The position numbers and the translations under genes were made by a program. From assembly GCF_000718785.1 (NCBI RefSeq), contig NZ_JOCA01000003.1:248001-312000 (forward strand): a stretch of DNA of 64,000 nucleotides. Direction: 5' to 3'. Under the pieces are notes generated by a model. It had not been told where the DNA came from. It worked only from the letters and a program-made list of their open reading frames with translations, and did not search any database. The DNA is from Streptomyces sp. NRRL WC-3626 (GTDB lineage Bacteria > Actinomycetota > Actinomycetes > Streptomycetales > Streptomycetaceae). The number at the start of each line of letters is the position of its first letter. The stretch's first letter is position 1. Shown here one piece after another: positions 7,817 to 17,398 of this stretch.

Positions 7817-10108
7817 TCAGCGTCCAAGGCGTCCGCGCACCATACCGACCAATGAGTTGACTTCCTCGATCCGCATCCGGCGGGCGGCCACGAAGAAGAC
7901 TCCGAACAGTACGGCCCCACCGGCCAGCAGCGCCGCGAACGAGCCCAGGATGCCCTGGCCGAGCGTCTGCACGATGCCGTAGCAGGCCGCGCCGCTGAGC
8001 AGCGCGGCGGGAACGGAGGCGATGCACAGCCGGGCGTAGGTCCGCAGCACCCGGGCGCCGTCCAGGTCCCCGCCCAGCCGGTTGCGCAGCCGGCGCCACG
8101 CGACCCCCACGCCGATCATGTAGGACAGGCCGTACGAGGCGGCCATGCCCACCACGGCCCAGCGGGCCGGAAGCACGAGGTAGCAGATCCCCGAGGCGAC
8201 CGCGTTGCCCGCGGCCACGATGACCGTGTTGTAGAAGGGGGTTCGGGTGTCCTCGTACGCGTAGAAGGCGCGCAGGACGACGTACTGCACGGAGTAGGGG
8301 ATCAGGCCGAGGCCGAAGGCCATCAGCATGTAGCCCATGTTGGTGGAGGCACCGGTACCCGAGGAACCGAAGATCAGCGTGCACATCGGGATGCCGAGCG
8401 AGAGGAAGCCGAAGGCGATCGGCACGATCGCCACGGCCGTGGTGCGCAGCCCTTGAGAGATGTCGTCACGGACCGCGCCGCCGTCCTCCTCGGCTGCCGA
8501 GCGTGAGATACGGGGCAGCAGGGCCGCCATCAGGGAGACGGTGATGATGGCCTGTGGCAGGCCCCAGATGAGCTGGGCGTTGGAGTAGGCGCTGAAGCCC
8601 GTGCCGGCGATGTTCGTGCCCTTGACCGACGCCGTGGCCAGCTGGGTGACCACCAGAGCGCCCGCCTGGTTGGCGAGGACGAACAGGATGGTCCACTTGG
8701 CGAGCATGGCCGCCTTGCCGAGGCCGTGGCCCTTCCAGTCGAAGCGCGGGCGGATGCGGAATCCGGTCTCACGCAGGTACGGAATCATCGCCAGCGCCTG
8801 GACCACGAGACCCAGCAGGACACCGATGCCGAGCAGCCGCAGCCCCTCCGGCGGGATGTTCGTGACCTTCATCTTCGAGTCCGCGGCGGTGCCATAGACC
8901 CAGATGAAGGTGCCGAGCGTGACGATGATGACGATGTTGTTCAGGACCGGGGTCCACATCATCGCGCCGAACCGGCCGCGCGCGTTGAGGATCTGACCCA
9001 TCACCACGTGAACGCCCATGAAGAAGATCGAGGGCAGGAAGAAGCGGGTGAAGGTGACGGCGACGTCGTTGGCCGCGGGGTCGTCGGCGACCGAGACGGA
9101 CAGGGCGCGCACCAGCAGCGGCGCGGCCAGCCACGCGATTGCCGTGAGCGCCGCCAGGGCCACCATCACCAGGGTCAGCAGACGGTTGGCGTATGCCTCG
9201 CCCCCGTCCTCGTCGTCCTTCATCGACCGCACGAGCTGTGGCACGAAGACCGAGTTGAGGCCACCGCCGACGGTGAGGATGTAGATCATCGTCGGCAACT
9301 GGTAGGCGATCTGGAACGATTCGCCCAGCAGGGCGAGGCCGAGCGCCGAGACGATCATCGCGGAGCGGATGAACCCCGTGAGGCGGGACACCATCGTGCC
9401 CGCCGCCATCACGGCACTCGACTTCAGCAGTCCCCCGGCCCGTCCGCCCTTCTTCGGGGCGGCGGCAGCCGGTTCGGGTGCGGGCGCCTCGGCGATGGGA
9501 GGCGGAGTGGCGCCCGCGTAGTGGCCGGGTGTCGATGACGCCGGCCCCGGCACCGGCGCGTAGGGCTGCCCGCCGCTCACCGACGCGGGGGCCGGGTGTC
9601 CGACGCCCTGCTGCTGGTCGGGAAAGGCACCGCTCTGCTGCTGATCACGGAACAGATGGGCGAAGGCGTCCGGCTCCTGGCGCTGGTCGCCGGTCTGTCC
9701 GACCAGGTCGTCCACGCCCACGAACTGTGTGGTGCGCGGGTCGTCGCCGTACGGCAGGTACTGGGTCGGGCCGTCGGGTTCGGGGGCGGGCGTCGGGGCC
9801 CACACGCGTGGGTCGGGGGCGTACGGCGACTGGGGCGGCTGCCCGTACAGCGGCTGCGGGGGCGGGTAGGTGCCCGGAGGGGGCGGCGGGTGGGCGGCGC
9901 GGTCGTAGAGCGCCTCGGCGACCGGGTCCTGGGCGGCGAGGTCCTGCGCGCGGTAGGGATCGGGGTCGTAGGCGTCCTGCACGTACATGTCGGCGGGTGG
10001 CTGCGGCACCTGGTCGTGCCCGGGCGGCGGACCCGCGGGCGGGTCCGACTCGGGGTGGCCCGAGTTGCCCGCGGCATGGCCGCGGTCACCGTCGTACGGC
10101 GCGTTCAT
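7817..10108 (-). CDS. murJ: Lipid II flippase MurJ (MviN family)
   Basis: A 763-residue membrane protein. The first ~220 residues are a cytoplasmic Pro/Gln/Asp-rich low-complexity extension. A typical MurJ core starts at KSSAVMAAGTMVSRLTGF, with about 14 hydrophobic segments, and ends RRMRIEEVNSLVGMVRGRLGR. The family transports lipid II across the membrane for peptidoglycan synthesis. The long N-terminal extension is characteristic of actinomycetes and could contact the divisome or regulators (inference). The pseudokinase gene follows 141 nt downstream, and the DUF6049-type gene precedes it by 43 nt, so the three are probably co-transcribed. Confidence 0.95.
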   Translation of the reverse strand: MNAPYDGDRGHAAGNSGHPESDPPAGPPPGHDQVPQPPADMYVQDAYDPDPYRAQDLAAQDPVAEALYDRAAHPPPPPGTYPPPQPLYGQPPQSPYAPDPRVWAPTPAPEPDGPTQYLPYGDDPRTTQFVGVDDLVGQTGDQRQEPDAFAHLFRDQQQSGAFPDQQQGVGHPAPASVSGGQPYAPVPGPASSTPGHYAGATPPPIAEAPAPEPAAAAPKKGGRAGGLLKSSAVMAAGTMVSRLTGFIRSAMIVSALGLALLGESFQIAYQLPTMIYILTVGGGLNSVFVPQLVRSMKDDEDGGEAYANRLLTLVMVALAALTAIAWLAAPLLVRALSVSVADDPAANDVAVTFTRFFLPSIFFMGVHVVMGQILNARGRFGAMMWTPVLNNIVIIVTLGTFIWVYGTAADSKMKVTNIPPEGLRLLGIGVLLGLVVQALAMIPYLRETGFRIRPRFDWKGHGLGKAAMLAKWTILFVLANQAGALVVTQLATASVKGTNIAGTGFSAYSNAQLIWGLPQAIITVSLMAALLPRISRSAAEEDGGAVRDDISQGLRTTAVAIVPIAFGFLSLGIPMCTLIFGSSGTGASTNMGYMLMAFGLGLIPYSVQYVVLRAFYAYEDTRTPFYNTVIVAAGNAVASGICYLVLPARWAVVGMAASYGLSYMIGVGVAWRRLRNRLGGDLDGARVLRTYARLCIASVPAALLSGAACYGIVQTLGQGILGSFAALLAGGAVLFGVFFVAARRMRIEEVNSLVGMVRGRLGR

Positions 10109-10151
10109 GGTTACCCCACCTCATCGATCCGGGCCCACGGCCACGACATCC

Positions 10152-12557
10152 TCAACGGTCCACTCTCTCACCCGTGCCGGACGGGTCTGTGCTTTCCGGT
10201 GCGGTGTCCGGCGCCGGGTCACTCGGCTGCTCCGGGCCGTCCGTCCGGGGGTCCGCCCCGGACTCCTCGGGGAGACGCTCCTCGGCGGCTTCCGGGTTCT
10301 GCGGGGCGCCGGCGTCCGCGGCGTCCGCATCGTTCTCGCCGGTGTCCTCGTCCCGCTCTTCCGCCTCGCGGGCAGCCGCCCGCTTGCGCTGGGTGTACAT
10401 CCGGAAGCCGGCGAGGACGAGCAACAGCACGCCGCCGCCGATGACCAGCATCACCGTGGCGGTGATCTCGGTGACCTTCACATCGAACGTGACCGGCTCG
10501 CCGTACCTCTCACCGTCCTGCGTGTACAGCTGGGCGACCACCGTCGCCCGTCCGTTGGCGTTGGCGGACGTGGTGAACTTCACCGACTGGCTGTGCCCCC
10601 CGGAGACCGTGACGGGCTGTTCCTCGTAGGCGTCCCCGTCGATCTCGAGACGGGTCGGGTTGGTCGAGGTGAGCCGGAGCGTCAGGTGCTCGACGCCCTG
10701 CACCAGGTTGTTCTGGACCGTCACGGGGATGGTGGCACTGCGGCCGGAGAGTTTCGTCTCCGACTTGTCGATCAGCCTGACCTGGCCGGTGAGCGTGTCG
10801 AGATAGGCCTCGACGCCGCTCCGGTAGATCGCCGCTTCCGACTGGCGGCCCCGCCACGACACGGACATTCCCCGGTTCAGGGCGCGTCCGAATGGTGTCA
10901 CCACCCGGGACGGGTCGGAGAGGATCACCTGGAACCTGTCGAGCTTCGACTGGGTCCGCCCGATCTGCTCGAACGTCGCCCGCGGCAGCTCGTGCTTGCG
11001 CAGGGACGAGGGGTAGGAGGAGGCCGCGGGAACCTTGGTGGTGGCGGCGGGGTCCGGCTGGGCCTTGGCGGCGGAGGTGAGGTCCTGCGCCTCGGACCAG
11101 GTGCCGTCCTGGAGGGCCGTCAGGGCCTCGGCCATCGTCTGGGCCTGGCTCGCCGACGGGGTGCGCTGCGGCGCGACCACGACGCTGCGCTGCTTCCCCG
11201 TCTGCAGGCCGAGCGTCAGGCTCTGGGCCAGGAACCGCTGCACCGCGAGCGTGGAGCCGGACGCCTTGGTCATGTCGCCCTGGAACGCCGTGGACAGCCG
11301 CGCGTCCGCGATGACGGCCGTGGTGCCGCCGCCGATGGGCCGCGCCGCGGAGGGCGTGTACGACAGGCCGCCGGTCTCCTCGAAGGTGTCGCTGCGGGCG
11401 ATCACCTTGTCGGCCCCGGCGGACGTGGCGACCTTGACGATGGACGGGTCGACGGCGCCGTCGACCGGCCAGACGAAGTCCGTGGTGGGCTCGACGTGGA
11501 GGATCGGACCCACGGTCCTGGAGGCGACGTCGGTGGCCTCCTTGAGGTGGCTCAGCGAACCGGTGACGGACGTGCCGTTGTGGGCGAGGGAGGCCAGGTC
11601 GGGGTCGCCGAACGGCAGCGCGACGACCTCCTTGTCCGCCACGGCCTGCTGCACCTCGGTGAGCCAGCGCTTGGCGACCTCCTGATGGCCGCCGACGACG
11701 GTCTCGTCACCCTCGCCGGTCACCTCGTAACGGTCGGTCATCGCCTCGACCGACGCCAGCAGGTCCGGGTCGATCACCCAGGTGACGTCGAGACCCTTGC
11801 CGAGTGCCACCATCCGGTCCAGCCGGCCGCCCGGGGAGATCTCCTCGGCGAGATCGTCGTCGTGGAAGAGCGGTGTCTGCTGTTCGTCCGAACCCGTCTC
11901 CGCCGTCATGTGGACGGTGGAGATCAGCGGCCACATGACCGTCGTCTTCGTCTTCGTGTCCGCCTCGTCGGGCTTCCACGGCAGGAACGTCCGCTGGACA
12001 CCGAGGGGCTGCTCCCACGGCTGGGCGGAGGTCTGTCCGGAGAGCACCACGGCCAGCTCGTAGACGCCGTCCTGTCCGAGATCCAGCTTGTTCACCGGAA
12101 CCGAGAGGGTGAAGGGCTGTGAGATGCCCGGGGTGAGCTTGTCGAACTTCTCGGTGTACTTGTCGCCGGGGTCCGCGCCGACGGCGCTCTGTATGTCGGT
12201 GCTGTTCCCGGCGACGCTGTCGATGCCGGAGCGGGTGTTCAGCAGCGGCCCCACACTCAGCCCCACGTGGGCGTCGGTGACGGTCTGCTTGCCCTTGTTG
12301 GTCACCGTTCCGGACACGGTGACGGTGTCGCCCTCGGTGGGAGCGCCGGGGGTGAGGGTGTCTACCGAGACGGCGACCGAGCCCGTCTCGGAGGCGGCCT
12401 GCGACACCTCCGCCCCGGCGGCGTCCGCGGGGGGAGCGGCGGTCAGCTGGACGAGCCCGGCCAGCAGCGGTGCTCCGGCGAGCAGGGCTCCCGTGCGCCG
12501 CAGCCGGCGGCGGGCAGGTGAGGGAGTCGTCCCCTGGAAGTCTGCCGGTTCGGCCAC
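10152..12557 (-). CDS. DUF6049-type envelope protein
   Basis: An 801-residue exported membrane protein. The N-terminus has an Arg-rich (ARRRLRRTG) signal peptide ending near AADAAGAEV. The large extracytoplasmic part includes an early CARDB-like segment (DTLTPGAPTEGDTVTVSGTVTN). There is one C-terminal membrane helix (TATVMLVIGGGVLLLVLAGF) and a charged cytoplasmic tail. It corresponds by position and architecture to the large exported protein next to MviN in mycobacteria (Rv3909). Its molecular function is not known. The GTG start is at 12557. It is divergent from pcnA and heads the murJ-pseudokinase group, suggesting a role in cell-wall assembly (inference from context). Confidence 0.85.
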   Translation of the reverse strand: MAEPADFQGTTPSPARRRLRRTGALLAGAPLLAGLVQLTAAPPADAAGAEVSQAASETGSVAVSVDTLTPGAPTEGDTVTVSGTVTNKGKQTVTDAHVGLSVGPLLNTRSGIDSVAGNSTDIQSAVGADPGDKYTEKFDKLTPGISQPFTLSVPVNKLDLGQDGVYELAVVLSGQTSAQPWEQPLGVQRTFLPWKPDEADTKTKTTVMWPLISTVHMTAETGSDEQQTPLFHDDDLAEEISPGGRLDRMVALGKGLDVTWVIDPDLLASVEAMTDRYEVTGEGDETVVGGHQEVAKRWLTEVQQAVADKEVVALPFGDPDLASLAHNGTSVTGSLSHLKEATDVASRTVGPILHVEPTTDFVWPVDGAVDPSIVKVATSAGADKVIARSDTFEETGGLSYTPSAARPIGGGTTAVIADARLSTAFQGDMTKASGSTLAVQRFLAQSLTLGLQTGKQRSVVVAPQRTPSASQAQTMAEALTALQDGTWSEAQDLTSAAKAQPDPAATTKVPAASSYPSSLRKHELPRATFEQIGRTQSKLDRFQVILSDPSRVVTPFGRALNRGMSVSWRGRQSEAAIYRSGVEAYLDTLTGQVRLIDKSETKLSGRSATIPVTVQNNLVQGVEHLTLRLTSTNPTRLEIDGDAYEEQPVTVSGGHSQSVKFTTSANANGRATVVAQLYTQDGERYGEPVTFDVKVTEITATVMLVIGGGVLLLVLAGFRMYTQRKRAAAREAEERDEDTGENDADAADAGAPQNPEAAEERLPEESGADPRTDGPEQPSDPAPDTAPESTDPSGTGERVDR

Positions 12558-12741
12558 GCGCTCGCCCGTCCCTCGTCTTCGTCAGTGGTCGTCGGAATGT
12601 ACGTCCACGCATGGTAACGATGCCCGCTGGGAGGAAGTGCCGCGGACCGGTCCCCAAGATCAGGGGAGGCGGGCCTTGTCCGTGTATCGACGGGGGTGTC
12701 CTCGTGCGGTAATGAGGGCGCTCCCCGCCGTTCGGGCCACG

Positions 12742-12747
12742 TACTCT
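12742..12747 (+). promoter_or_regulatory. -10 element, leaderless pcnA
   Basis: TACTCT ends 8 nt before the GTG start; there is no Shine-Dalgarno sequence, so transcription probably begins at the start codon. Confidence 0.5.
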
Positions 12748-12755
12748 CTTCTGTT

Positions 12756-14219
12756 GTGCCGAACGCCAACGAAGAGACCAGTGCCCTGAGCCAGGCGCAG
12801 GACCGCGCCGTGAGTGAACTGCTGCGAGTCGCCCCTGTCGCCGACGACCTCGCCCGCCGATTCCAGGAGGCCGGGTTCTCACTGGCTCTGGTGGGCGGCT
12901 CCGTGCGGGACGCGCTGCTCGGCCGCCTCGGCAATGATCTGGACTTCACGACCGACGCCCGCCCGCAGGACGTACTGAAGATCATCCGCCCCTGGGCGGA
13001 CTCCGTCTGGGACGTCGGGATCGCCTTCGGCACAGTCGGCGCGCAGAAGGAGGCCCGTGTCGGGGACACCGACCGGAGCTTCCAGATCGAGGTGACCACC
13101 TATCGCTCCGAGGCGTACGACCGCACCTCCCGCAAGCCGGAGGTGTCGTACGGCGACTCCATCGAGGAGGATCTGGTCCGCCGCGACTTCACGGTGAACG
13201 CCATGGCCGTGGCGCTCCCGGAGAAGCGGTTCATCGACCCGCACGGTGGCCGCGCCGATCTGGCCGCCAGGGTGCTGCGCACCCCGGGCACGCCCGAGGA
13301 GTCCTTCTCGGACGATCCGCTGCGGATGATGCGGGCCGCCCGTTTCGCCGCCCAGCGCGACTTCGAGGTGGCACCCGAGGTTGTCACGGCGATGAAGGAG
13401 ATGGCAGGGCGCATCGAGATCGTCTCCGCCGAGCGTGTGCGGGACGAGCTGAACAAGCTGATCCTCTCCTCGCACCCGCGCAAGGGCCTCTCGCTGCTCG
13501 TGGACACCGGTATCGCCGAGTATGTGCTGCCCGAGCTGCCGGCTCTGCATCTGGAGCGGGACGAGCACCACCGGCACAAGGACGTCTACGACCACACGCT
13601 GATCGTCGTGGAGCAGGCGATGGCCCTGGAGGAGGACGGCCCCGATCTGACCCTCCGCCTGGCCGCCCTGCTGCACGACATCGGCAAGCCGCGTACACGC
13701 CGTTTCGAGAAGGACGGCCGGGTCTCGTTCCACCACCATGAAATGGTCGGGGCGAAGATGACGAAGAAGCGCATGACGGCGCTCAAGTACTCCAACGAGC
13801 TGGTGAAGGACGTTTCCCGTCTCGTCGAGCTGCATCTGCGCTTCCACGGCTACGGCACGGGAGAGTGGACGGACTCGGCGGTCCGCCGCTATGTCCGCGA
13901 CGCCGGACCGCTCCTCGGCCGGCTCCACAAGCTGACCCGTTCGGACTGCACCACCCGCAACCGCCGCAAGGCCGCGGCGCTCTCCCGTGCGTACGACGGC
14001 CTGGAGGATCGCATCGCGCAGCTCCAGGAGCAGGAGGAGCTGGACGCCATCCGCCCGGACCTCGACGGCAACCAGATCATGGAGATTCTCGGGGTCAAGC
14101 CGGGGCCTGCCGTGGGGCAGGCGTACAAGCATCTGCTGGAGCTCCGGCTGGAGAACGGCCCGATGGGGTACGACGCGGCGGTGGCGGCCCTCAAGGAGTG
14201 GTGGGCGGGCCAGGGCTGA
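12756..14219 (+). CDS. pcnA: CCA tRNA nucleotidyltransferase / poly(A) polymerase family protein
   Basis: A 487-residue class II nucleotidyltransferase. It has the signature LVGGSVRDALLGR (GGSVRD at 47-52) followed by the metal-binding DLDFTTDA (61-68), the RNA-binding RRDFTVNAMA region, and a C-terminal HD domain (LAALLHDIGKPRTR). It adds or repairs the 3'-CCA of tRNAs, or adds tails to RNA. GTG 12756 is preferred because a -10 TACTCT lies just upstream; GTG/ATG codons further up lack support. It points away from the DUF6049-murJ group and ends in a palindromic parS region. Confidence 0.93.
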   Translation: MPNANEETSALSQAQDRAVSELLRVAPVADDLARRFQEAGFSLALVGGSVRDALLGRLGNDLDFTTDARPQDVLKIIRPWADSVWDVGIAFGTVGAQKEARVGDTDRSFQIEVTTYRSEAYDRTSRKPEVSYGDSIEEDLVRRDFTVNAMAVALPEKRFIDPHGGRADLAARVLRTPGTPEESFSDDPLRMMRAARFAAQRDFEVAPEVVTAMKEMAGRIEIVSAERVRDELNKLILSSHPRKGLSLLVDTGIAEYVLPELPALHLERDEHHRHKDVYDHTLIVVEQAMALEEDGPDLTLRLAALLHDIGKPRTRRFEKDGRVSFHHHEMVGAKMTKKRMTALKYSNELVKDVSRLVELHLRFHGYGTGEWTDSAVRRYVRDAGPLLGRLHKLTRSDCTTRNRRKAAALSRAYDGLEDRIAQLQEQEELDAIRPDLDGNQIMEILGVKPGPAVGQAYKHLLELRLENGPMGYDAAVAALKEWWAGQG

Positions 14220-14229
14220 GGACGCGGAA

Positions 14230-14261
14230 CGGGGTCATGTTTCACGTGAAACATGACCCCG
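14230..14261. repeat. parS: 32-bp perfect palindrome centred on a parS site
   Basis: Contains a perfect parS (14239-14252) extended on both sides into a 32-bp palindrome with GGGG/CCCC ends. It lies just after pcnA and could act both as ParB site and as transcription terminator. Confidence 0.9.
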
Positions 14262-14269
14262 CGACAAGG

Positions 14270-14309
14270 CGTGAGGGGTGGTGTTTCACGTGAAACACCA
14301 CCCCTCACG
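14270..14309. repeat. parS: 40-bp perfect palindrome centred on a parS site
   Basis: A second perfect parS (14283-14296), only 44 bp from the first, at the centre of a 40-bp perfect palindrome between the convergent pcnA and lppU-like genes. Likely dual use as bidirectional terminator and ParB site (inference). Confidence 0.9.
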
Positions 14310-14315
14310 TCTGTC

Positions 14316-14810
14316 CTACTTGTCCTTCAGGCAGAGAAGGAAGCTCTTGCTGCCGTTGGTCTCCGTGTACACGTACTGGAAGTCCTTGGCCTCGGCCTCG
14401 CACTTGCTCTGAGCCGTGAGCCCGGAGTGGTTGCCCTCGATCTTGGCGAGCACGGTGTACTGCGCCTTCGCGTCACCGCAGTCGACGACCTCGAGGTCCG
14501 GGTCGTTGTCGTCCGTGCTGCCGCGGTGCATGCAGTCGCCGACGGCGGCGGTGTTGGCGTCGTCCTTGCTGGCGATCCAGCCACCGATGGCCACGCCGGC
14601 GACGATCAGGACGATGACGATGTTCTTGATCGTCTTGAAGCTGAGCTTGCGGCCCTGCTGCGGCGGCGGAACGGGAGCACCGGGCGGGGGGAATCCGGGC
14701 TGGCCCGCCTGCTGCGGGAAGCCGCCCTGGGGCGCCTGGCCCTGGGGCTGGCCGTAGGGCTGCTGCTGGCCCTGGGCGAACGGATTGCCCTGGGGCGGCG
14801 GAGTGGTCAC
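14316..14810 (-). CDS. LppU/SCO3897-type membrane-anchored secreted protein
   Basis: A 164-residue protein from the GTG at 14810, which follows an AGGGGG Shine-Dalgarno. Residues 1-53 are Gln/Pro/Gly-rich and cytoplasmic. One membrane helix covers 61-80 (IKNIVIVLIVAGVAIGGWIA). The outer domain has four cysteines (GDCMHRG, VVDCGD, SKCEAEAKDF, LLCLKDK), suggesting two disulfides, and resembles LppU-type domains found after Pro-rich N-termini in Streptomyces. The function is unknown. It is convergent with pcnA. Confidence 0.8.
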   Translation of the reverse strand: MTTPPPQGNPFAQGQQQPYGQPQGQAPQGGFPQQAGQPGFPPPGAPVPPPQQGRKLSFKTIKNIVIVLIVAGVAIGGWIASKDDANTAAVGDCMHRGSTDDNDPDLEVVDCGDAKAQYTVLAKIEGNHSGLTAQSKCEAEAKDFQYVYTETNGSKSFLLCLKDK

Positions 14811-14932
14811 TTGGGGTCCCCCTAGAACATGGGTGCGTGGCGCGAAAGCCGTGTTGATAAGACGCACGTAAGCTACCGGCCCGCACTGACAACTCTGTAG
14901 CCCAATAAAGCTCTGTGGCGTTGATGTGACAC

Positions 14933-16195
14933 TTACTGGCGCTCAAAACGGGCCATAGCCGTAGCTACTGCTCCGTATATAACGGCGATTGTTACCACCA
15001 GCGGGACTGATCGGCCGTCCGGCGGGAGCATCAGGGCGGCCACTCCCGCGGCGCCGACGAAGGCCACGTTGAACAGGACGTCGTACAGGGAGAAGACACG
15101 GCCGCGGAAGTCGTCGTCGACGGCGGCCTGGACGATGGTGTCCGTGGCGATCTTCGCGCCCTGGGTGGTCAGGCCCAGGACGAACGCCCCGGCAAGCAAA
15201 GGGCCGGAGGCGAAGGGCAGACCGAACGCCGGCTCCAGCAGGGCGGCCGCCGCGGCGCACACCACGATCCAGCGGCCGGGCCCGAGCCGTCCCGCGGCCC
15301 AGGGGGTCAGTACGGCCGCGGCGAAGAAACCGGCACCGGACACACCCAACGCCAGCCCCAGCAGGGCGAGTCCCTCGTCGGTGGTCGACGTCAGGGAGTA
15401 CCGGCAGAGCATCAGCAGCATGACGAGCATCGCGCCGTAGCAGAACCGCATGAGCGACATCGCCGTCAGCGCCCAGGCCGCCTCCCTGCGCCGGGGCGTG
15501 GCAAGGTGCCGTACGCCCGCCGCCAGGTCGCGAGCGGTTCCGTGGAGTGCCGTGGCCAGCCGGGGACGTACCAACGCGCGGTCGGGGCCGAGCAGTTCCT
15601 TCGCCATCCGGAGGGATGCCACGGCCGCGCACAGATACAGCGCGGCGCCCACGAGCACCACGGCCGCGTCGGAGTCGGCGAGAACCAGACGGACGACGAA
15701 GGCGAGACCGCCCCCCGCTGTCGCGGCGAGTGTGCCGGCCGTCGGGGACAGGGAGTTCGCGACGACCAGTCGCTCGGTGTCCACCACGCGCGGCAGTGCG
15801 GCGGACAGCCCGGCGAGCACGAAGCGGTTGACGCCGGTGACGCACAGGGCCGCGGCGAAGAGGAGCCAGTCGGGCACCCGGCCGAGAATCAGCAGAGCGG
15901 TCACCGCGGCCATCAGGGCACGCAGCAGATTGCCGTACAGGAAGACCTGACGGCGGCGCCAGCGGTCCAGGAGGACCCCGGCGAAGGGGCCGACCACGGA
16001 GTACGGGAGGAGCAGGACCGCCATCGCGGAGGCGATCGACGTGGCCGACGTCTGCTTCTCGGGAGAGAAGACCACGTAGGAGGCGAGCGCGACCTGGAAG
16101 ACACCGTCGGCGCCCTGGGAGAGCAGCCGGACGGCGAGCAGGCGTCTGAAGCCCTGAAGGCGCAGCAGAACGCGCAGGTCACGGACGACGGCCAT
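14933..16195 (-). CDS. MFS transporter (putative exporter)
   Basis: A 420-residue membrane protein with 10-12 hydrophobic segments. It has the GxLxDRxxRR-type loop (GVLLDRWRRRQVFL) expected between helices 2 and 3 of major facilitator proteins. The ATG at 16195 (MAVVRDLRVLLRLQGF) gives a normal N-terminus; upstream codons in the same frame run through a terminator. The substrate is unknown. The last ~20 codons are strikingly poor in G/C at the third position (see findings). An AT-rich gap follows. Confidence 0.87.
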   Translation of the reverse strand: MAVVRDLRVLLRLQGFRRLLAVRLLSQGADGVFQVALASYVVFSPEKQTSATSIASAMAVLLLPYSVVGPFAGVLLDRWRRRQVFLYGNLLRALMAAVTALLILGRVPDWLLFAAALCVTGVNRFVLAGLSAALPRVVDTERLVVANSLSPTAGTLAATAGGGLAFVVRLVLADSDAAVVLVGAALYLCAAVASLRMAKELLGPDRALVRPRLATALHGTARDLAAGVRHLATPRRREAAWALTAMSLMRFCYGAMLVMLLMLCRYSLTSTTDEGLALLGLALGVSGAGFFAAAVLTPWAAGRLGPGRWIVVCAAAAALLEPAFGLPFASGPLLAGAFVLGLTTQGAKIATDTIVQAAVDDDFRGRVFSLYDVLFNVAFVGAAGVAALMLPPDGRSVPLVVTIAVIYGAVATAMARFERQ

Positions 16196-16219
16196 GGGGC
16201 ACAGCCTCACATAGGAAGA

Positions 16220-16249
16220 GGGTCTCCGGGTCGTACGACCCGGAGACCC
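16220..16249 (-). terminator. Terminator of padR-ino1
   Basis: Perfect 30-bp palindrome (two 15-nt arms, GGGTCTCCGGGTCGT and complement) 22 bp downstream of the ino1 stop. Confidence 0.85.
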
Positions 16250-16271
16250 CAACTGCCCACAGGGGGAGGTC

Positions 16272-17354
16272 TTAGCGCTCGACCTGACCCTGGATGAACT
16301 TCTCGACGTTGGCACGGGCCTCGTCGTCGAAGTACTGCACCGGCGGGGACTTCATGAAGTACGAGGACGCCGACAGGATCGGGCCACCGATGCCCCGGTC
16401 CTTGGCGATCTTCGCGGCGCGCAGGGCGTCGATGATGACACCGGCGGAGTTCGGGGAGTCCCAGACCTCGAGCTTGTACTCCAGGTTCAGCGGGACGTCG
16501 CCGAACGCGCGGCCCTCCAGGCGGACGTAGGCCCACTTGCGGTCGTCCAGCCAGGCCACGTAGTCGGACGGGCCGATGTGGACGTTCTTCTCGCCGAGGT
16601 CCCGGTCGGGGATCTGGGAGGTGACGGCCTGCGTCTTGGAGATCTTCTTGGACTCGAGGCGGTCGCGCTCGAGCATGTTCTTGAAGTCCATGTTGCCGCC
16701 GACGTTCAGCTGCATCGTGCGGTCCAGGACGACGCCCCGGTCCTCGAACAGCTTCGCCATGACGCGGTGCGTGATGGTGGCGCCGACCTGGGACTTGATG
16801 TCGTCACCGACGATCGGGACGCCCGCCTCGGTGAACTTGTCCGCCCACTCCTTGGTACCGGCGATGAAGACCGGGAGGGCGTTGACGAAGGCGACCTTGG
16901 CGTCGATGGCGCACTGGGCGTAGAACTTCGCCGCGTCGTCGGACCCGACGGGCAGGTAGCAGACGAGGACGTCGACCTGCTTGTCCTTGAGGACCTGGAC
17001 GACGTCGACCGGGGCCTCGGCGGACTCCTCGATGGTCTCCCGGTAGTACTTGCCGAGACCGTCGAGGGTGTGGCCGCGCTGGACCTGGACGCCGCTGTTC
17101 GGCACGTCGCAGATCTTGATGGTGTTGTTCTCGGAGGCGCCGATGGCGTCAGCGAGGTCCAGGCCGACCTTCTTGGCGTCGACGTCGAAGGCGGCGACGA
17201 ACTCGACGTCGCGGACGTGGTAGTCGCCGAACTGGACGTGCATCAGGCCCGGGACCTTGGACGCCGGGTCGGCGTCCTTGTAGTACTCGACGCCCTGCAC
17301 CAGCGACGCGGCGCAGTTGCCCACGCCGACGATGGCTACGCGAACCGAACCCAT
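16272..17354 (-). CDS. ino1: myo-Inositol-1-phosphate synthase
   Basis: A 360-residue enzyme. The NAD-binding start [25 protein letters not shown] and the internal stretches [13 protein letters not shown] and [11 protein letters not shown] are family hallmarks. It converts glucose-6-phosphate to 1L-myo-inositol-1-phosphate for phosphatidylinositol and, in actinomycetes, mycothiol. The ATG at 17354 is preceded by GGGAGC. It lies 44 nt downstream of a padR gene in the same direction. The pair padR-ino1 is also adjacent near the mycobacterial origin. Confidence 0.97.
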   Translation of the reverse strand: MGSVRVAIVGVGNCAASLVQGVEYYKDADPASKVPGLMHVQFGDYHVRDVEFVAAFDVDAKKVGLDLADAIGASENNTIKICDVPNSGVQVQRGHTLDGLGKYYRETIEESAEAPVDVVQVLKDKQVDVLVCYLPVGSDDAAKFYAQCAIDAKVAFVNALPVFIAGTKEWADKFTEAGVPIVGDDIKSQVGATITHRVMAKLFEDRGVVLDRTMQLNVGGNMDFKNMLERDRLESKKISKTQAVTSQIPDRDLGEKNVHIGPSDYVAWLDDRKWAYVRLEGRAFGDVPLNLEYKLEVWDSPNSAGVIIDALRAAKIAKDRGIGGPILSASSYFMKSPPVQYFDDEARANVEKFIQGQVER

Positions 17355-17398
17355 TCCGGTTGCTCCCTGTGTGTACGAGTGAGGCCCTTCGACGGGTC

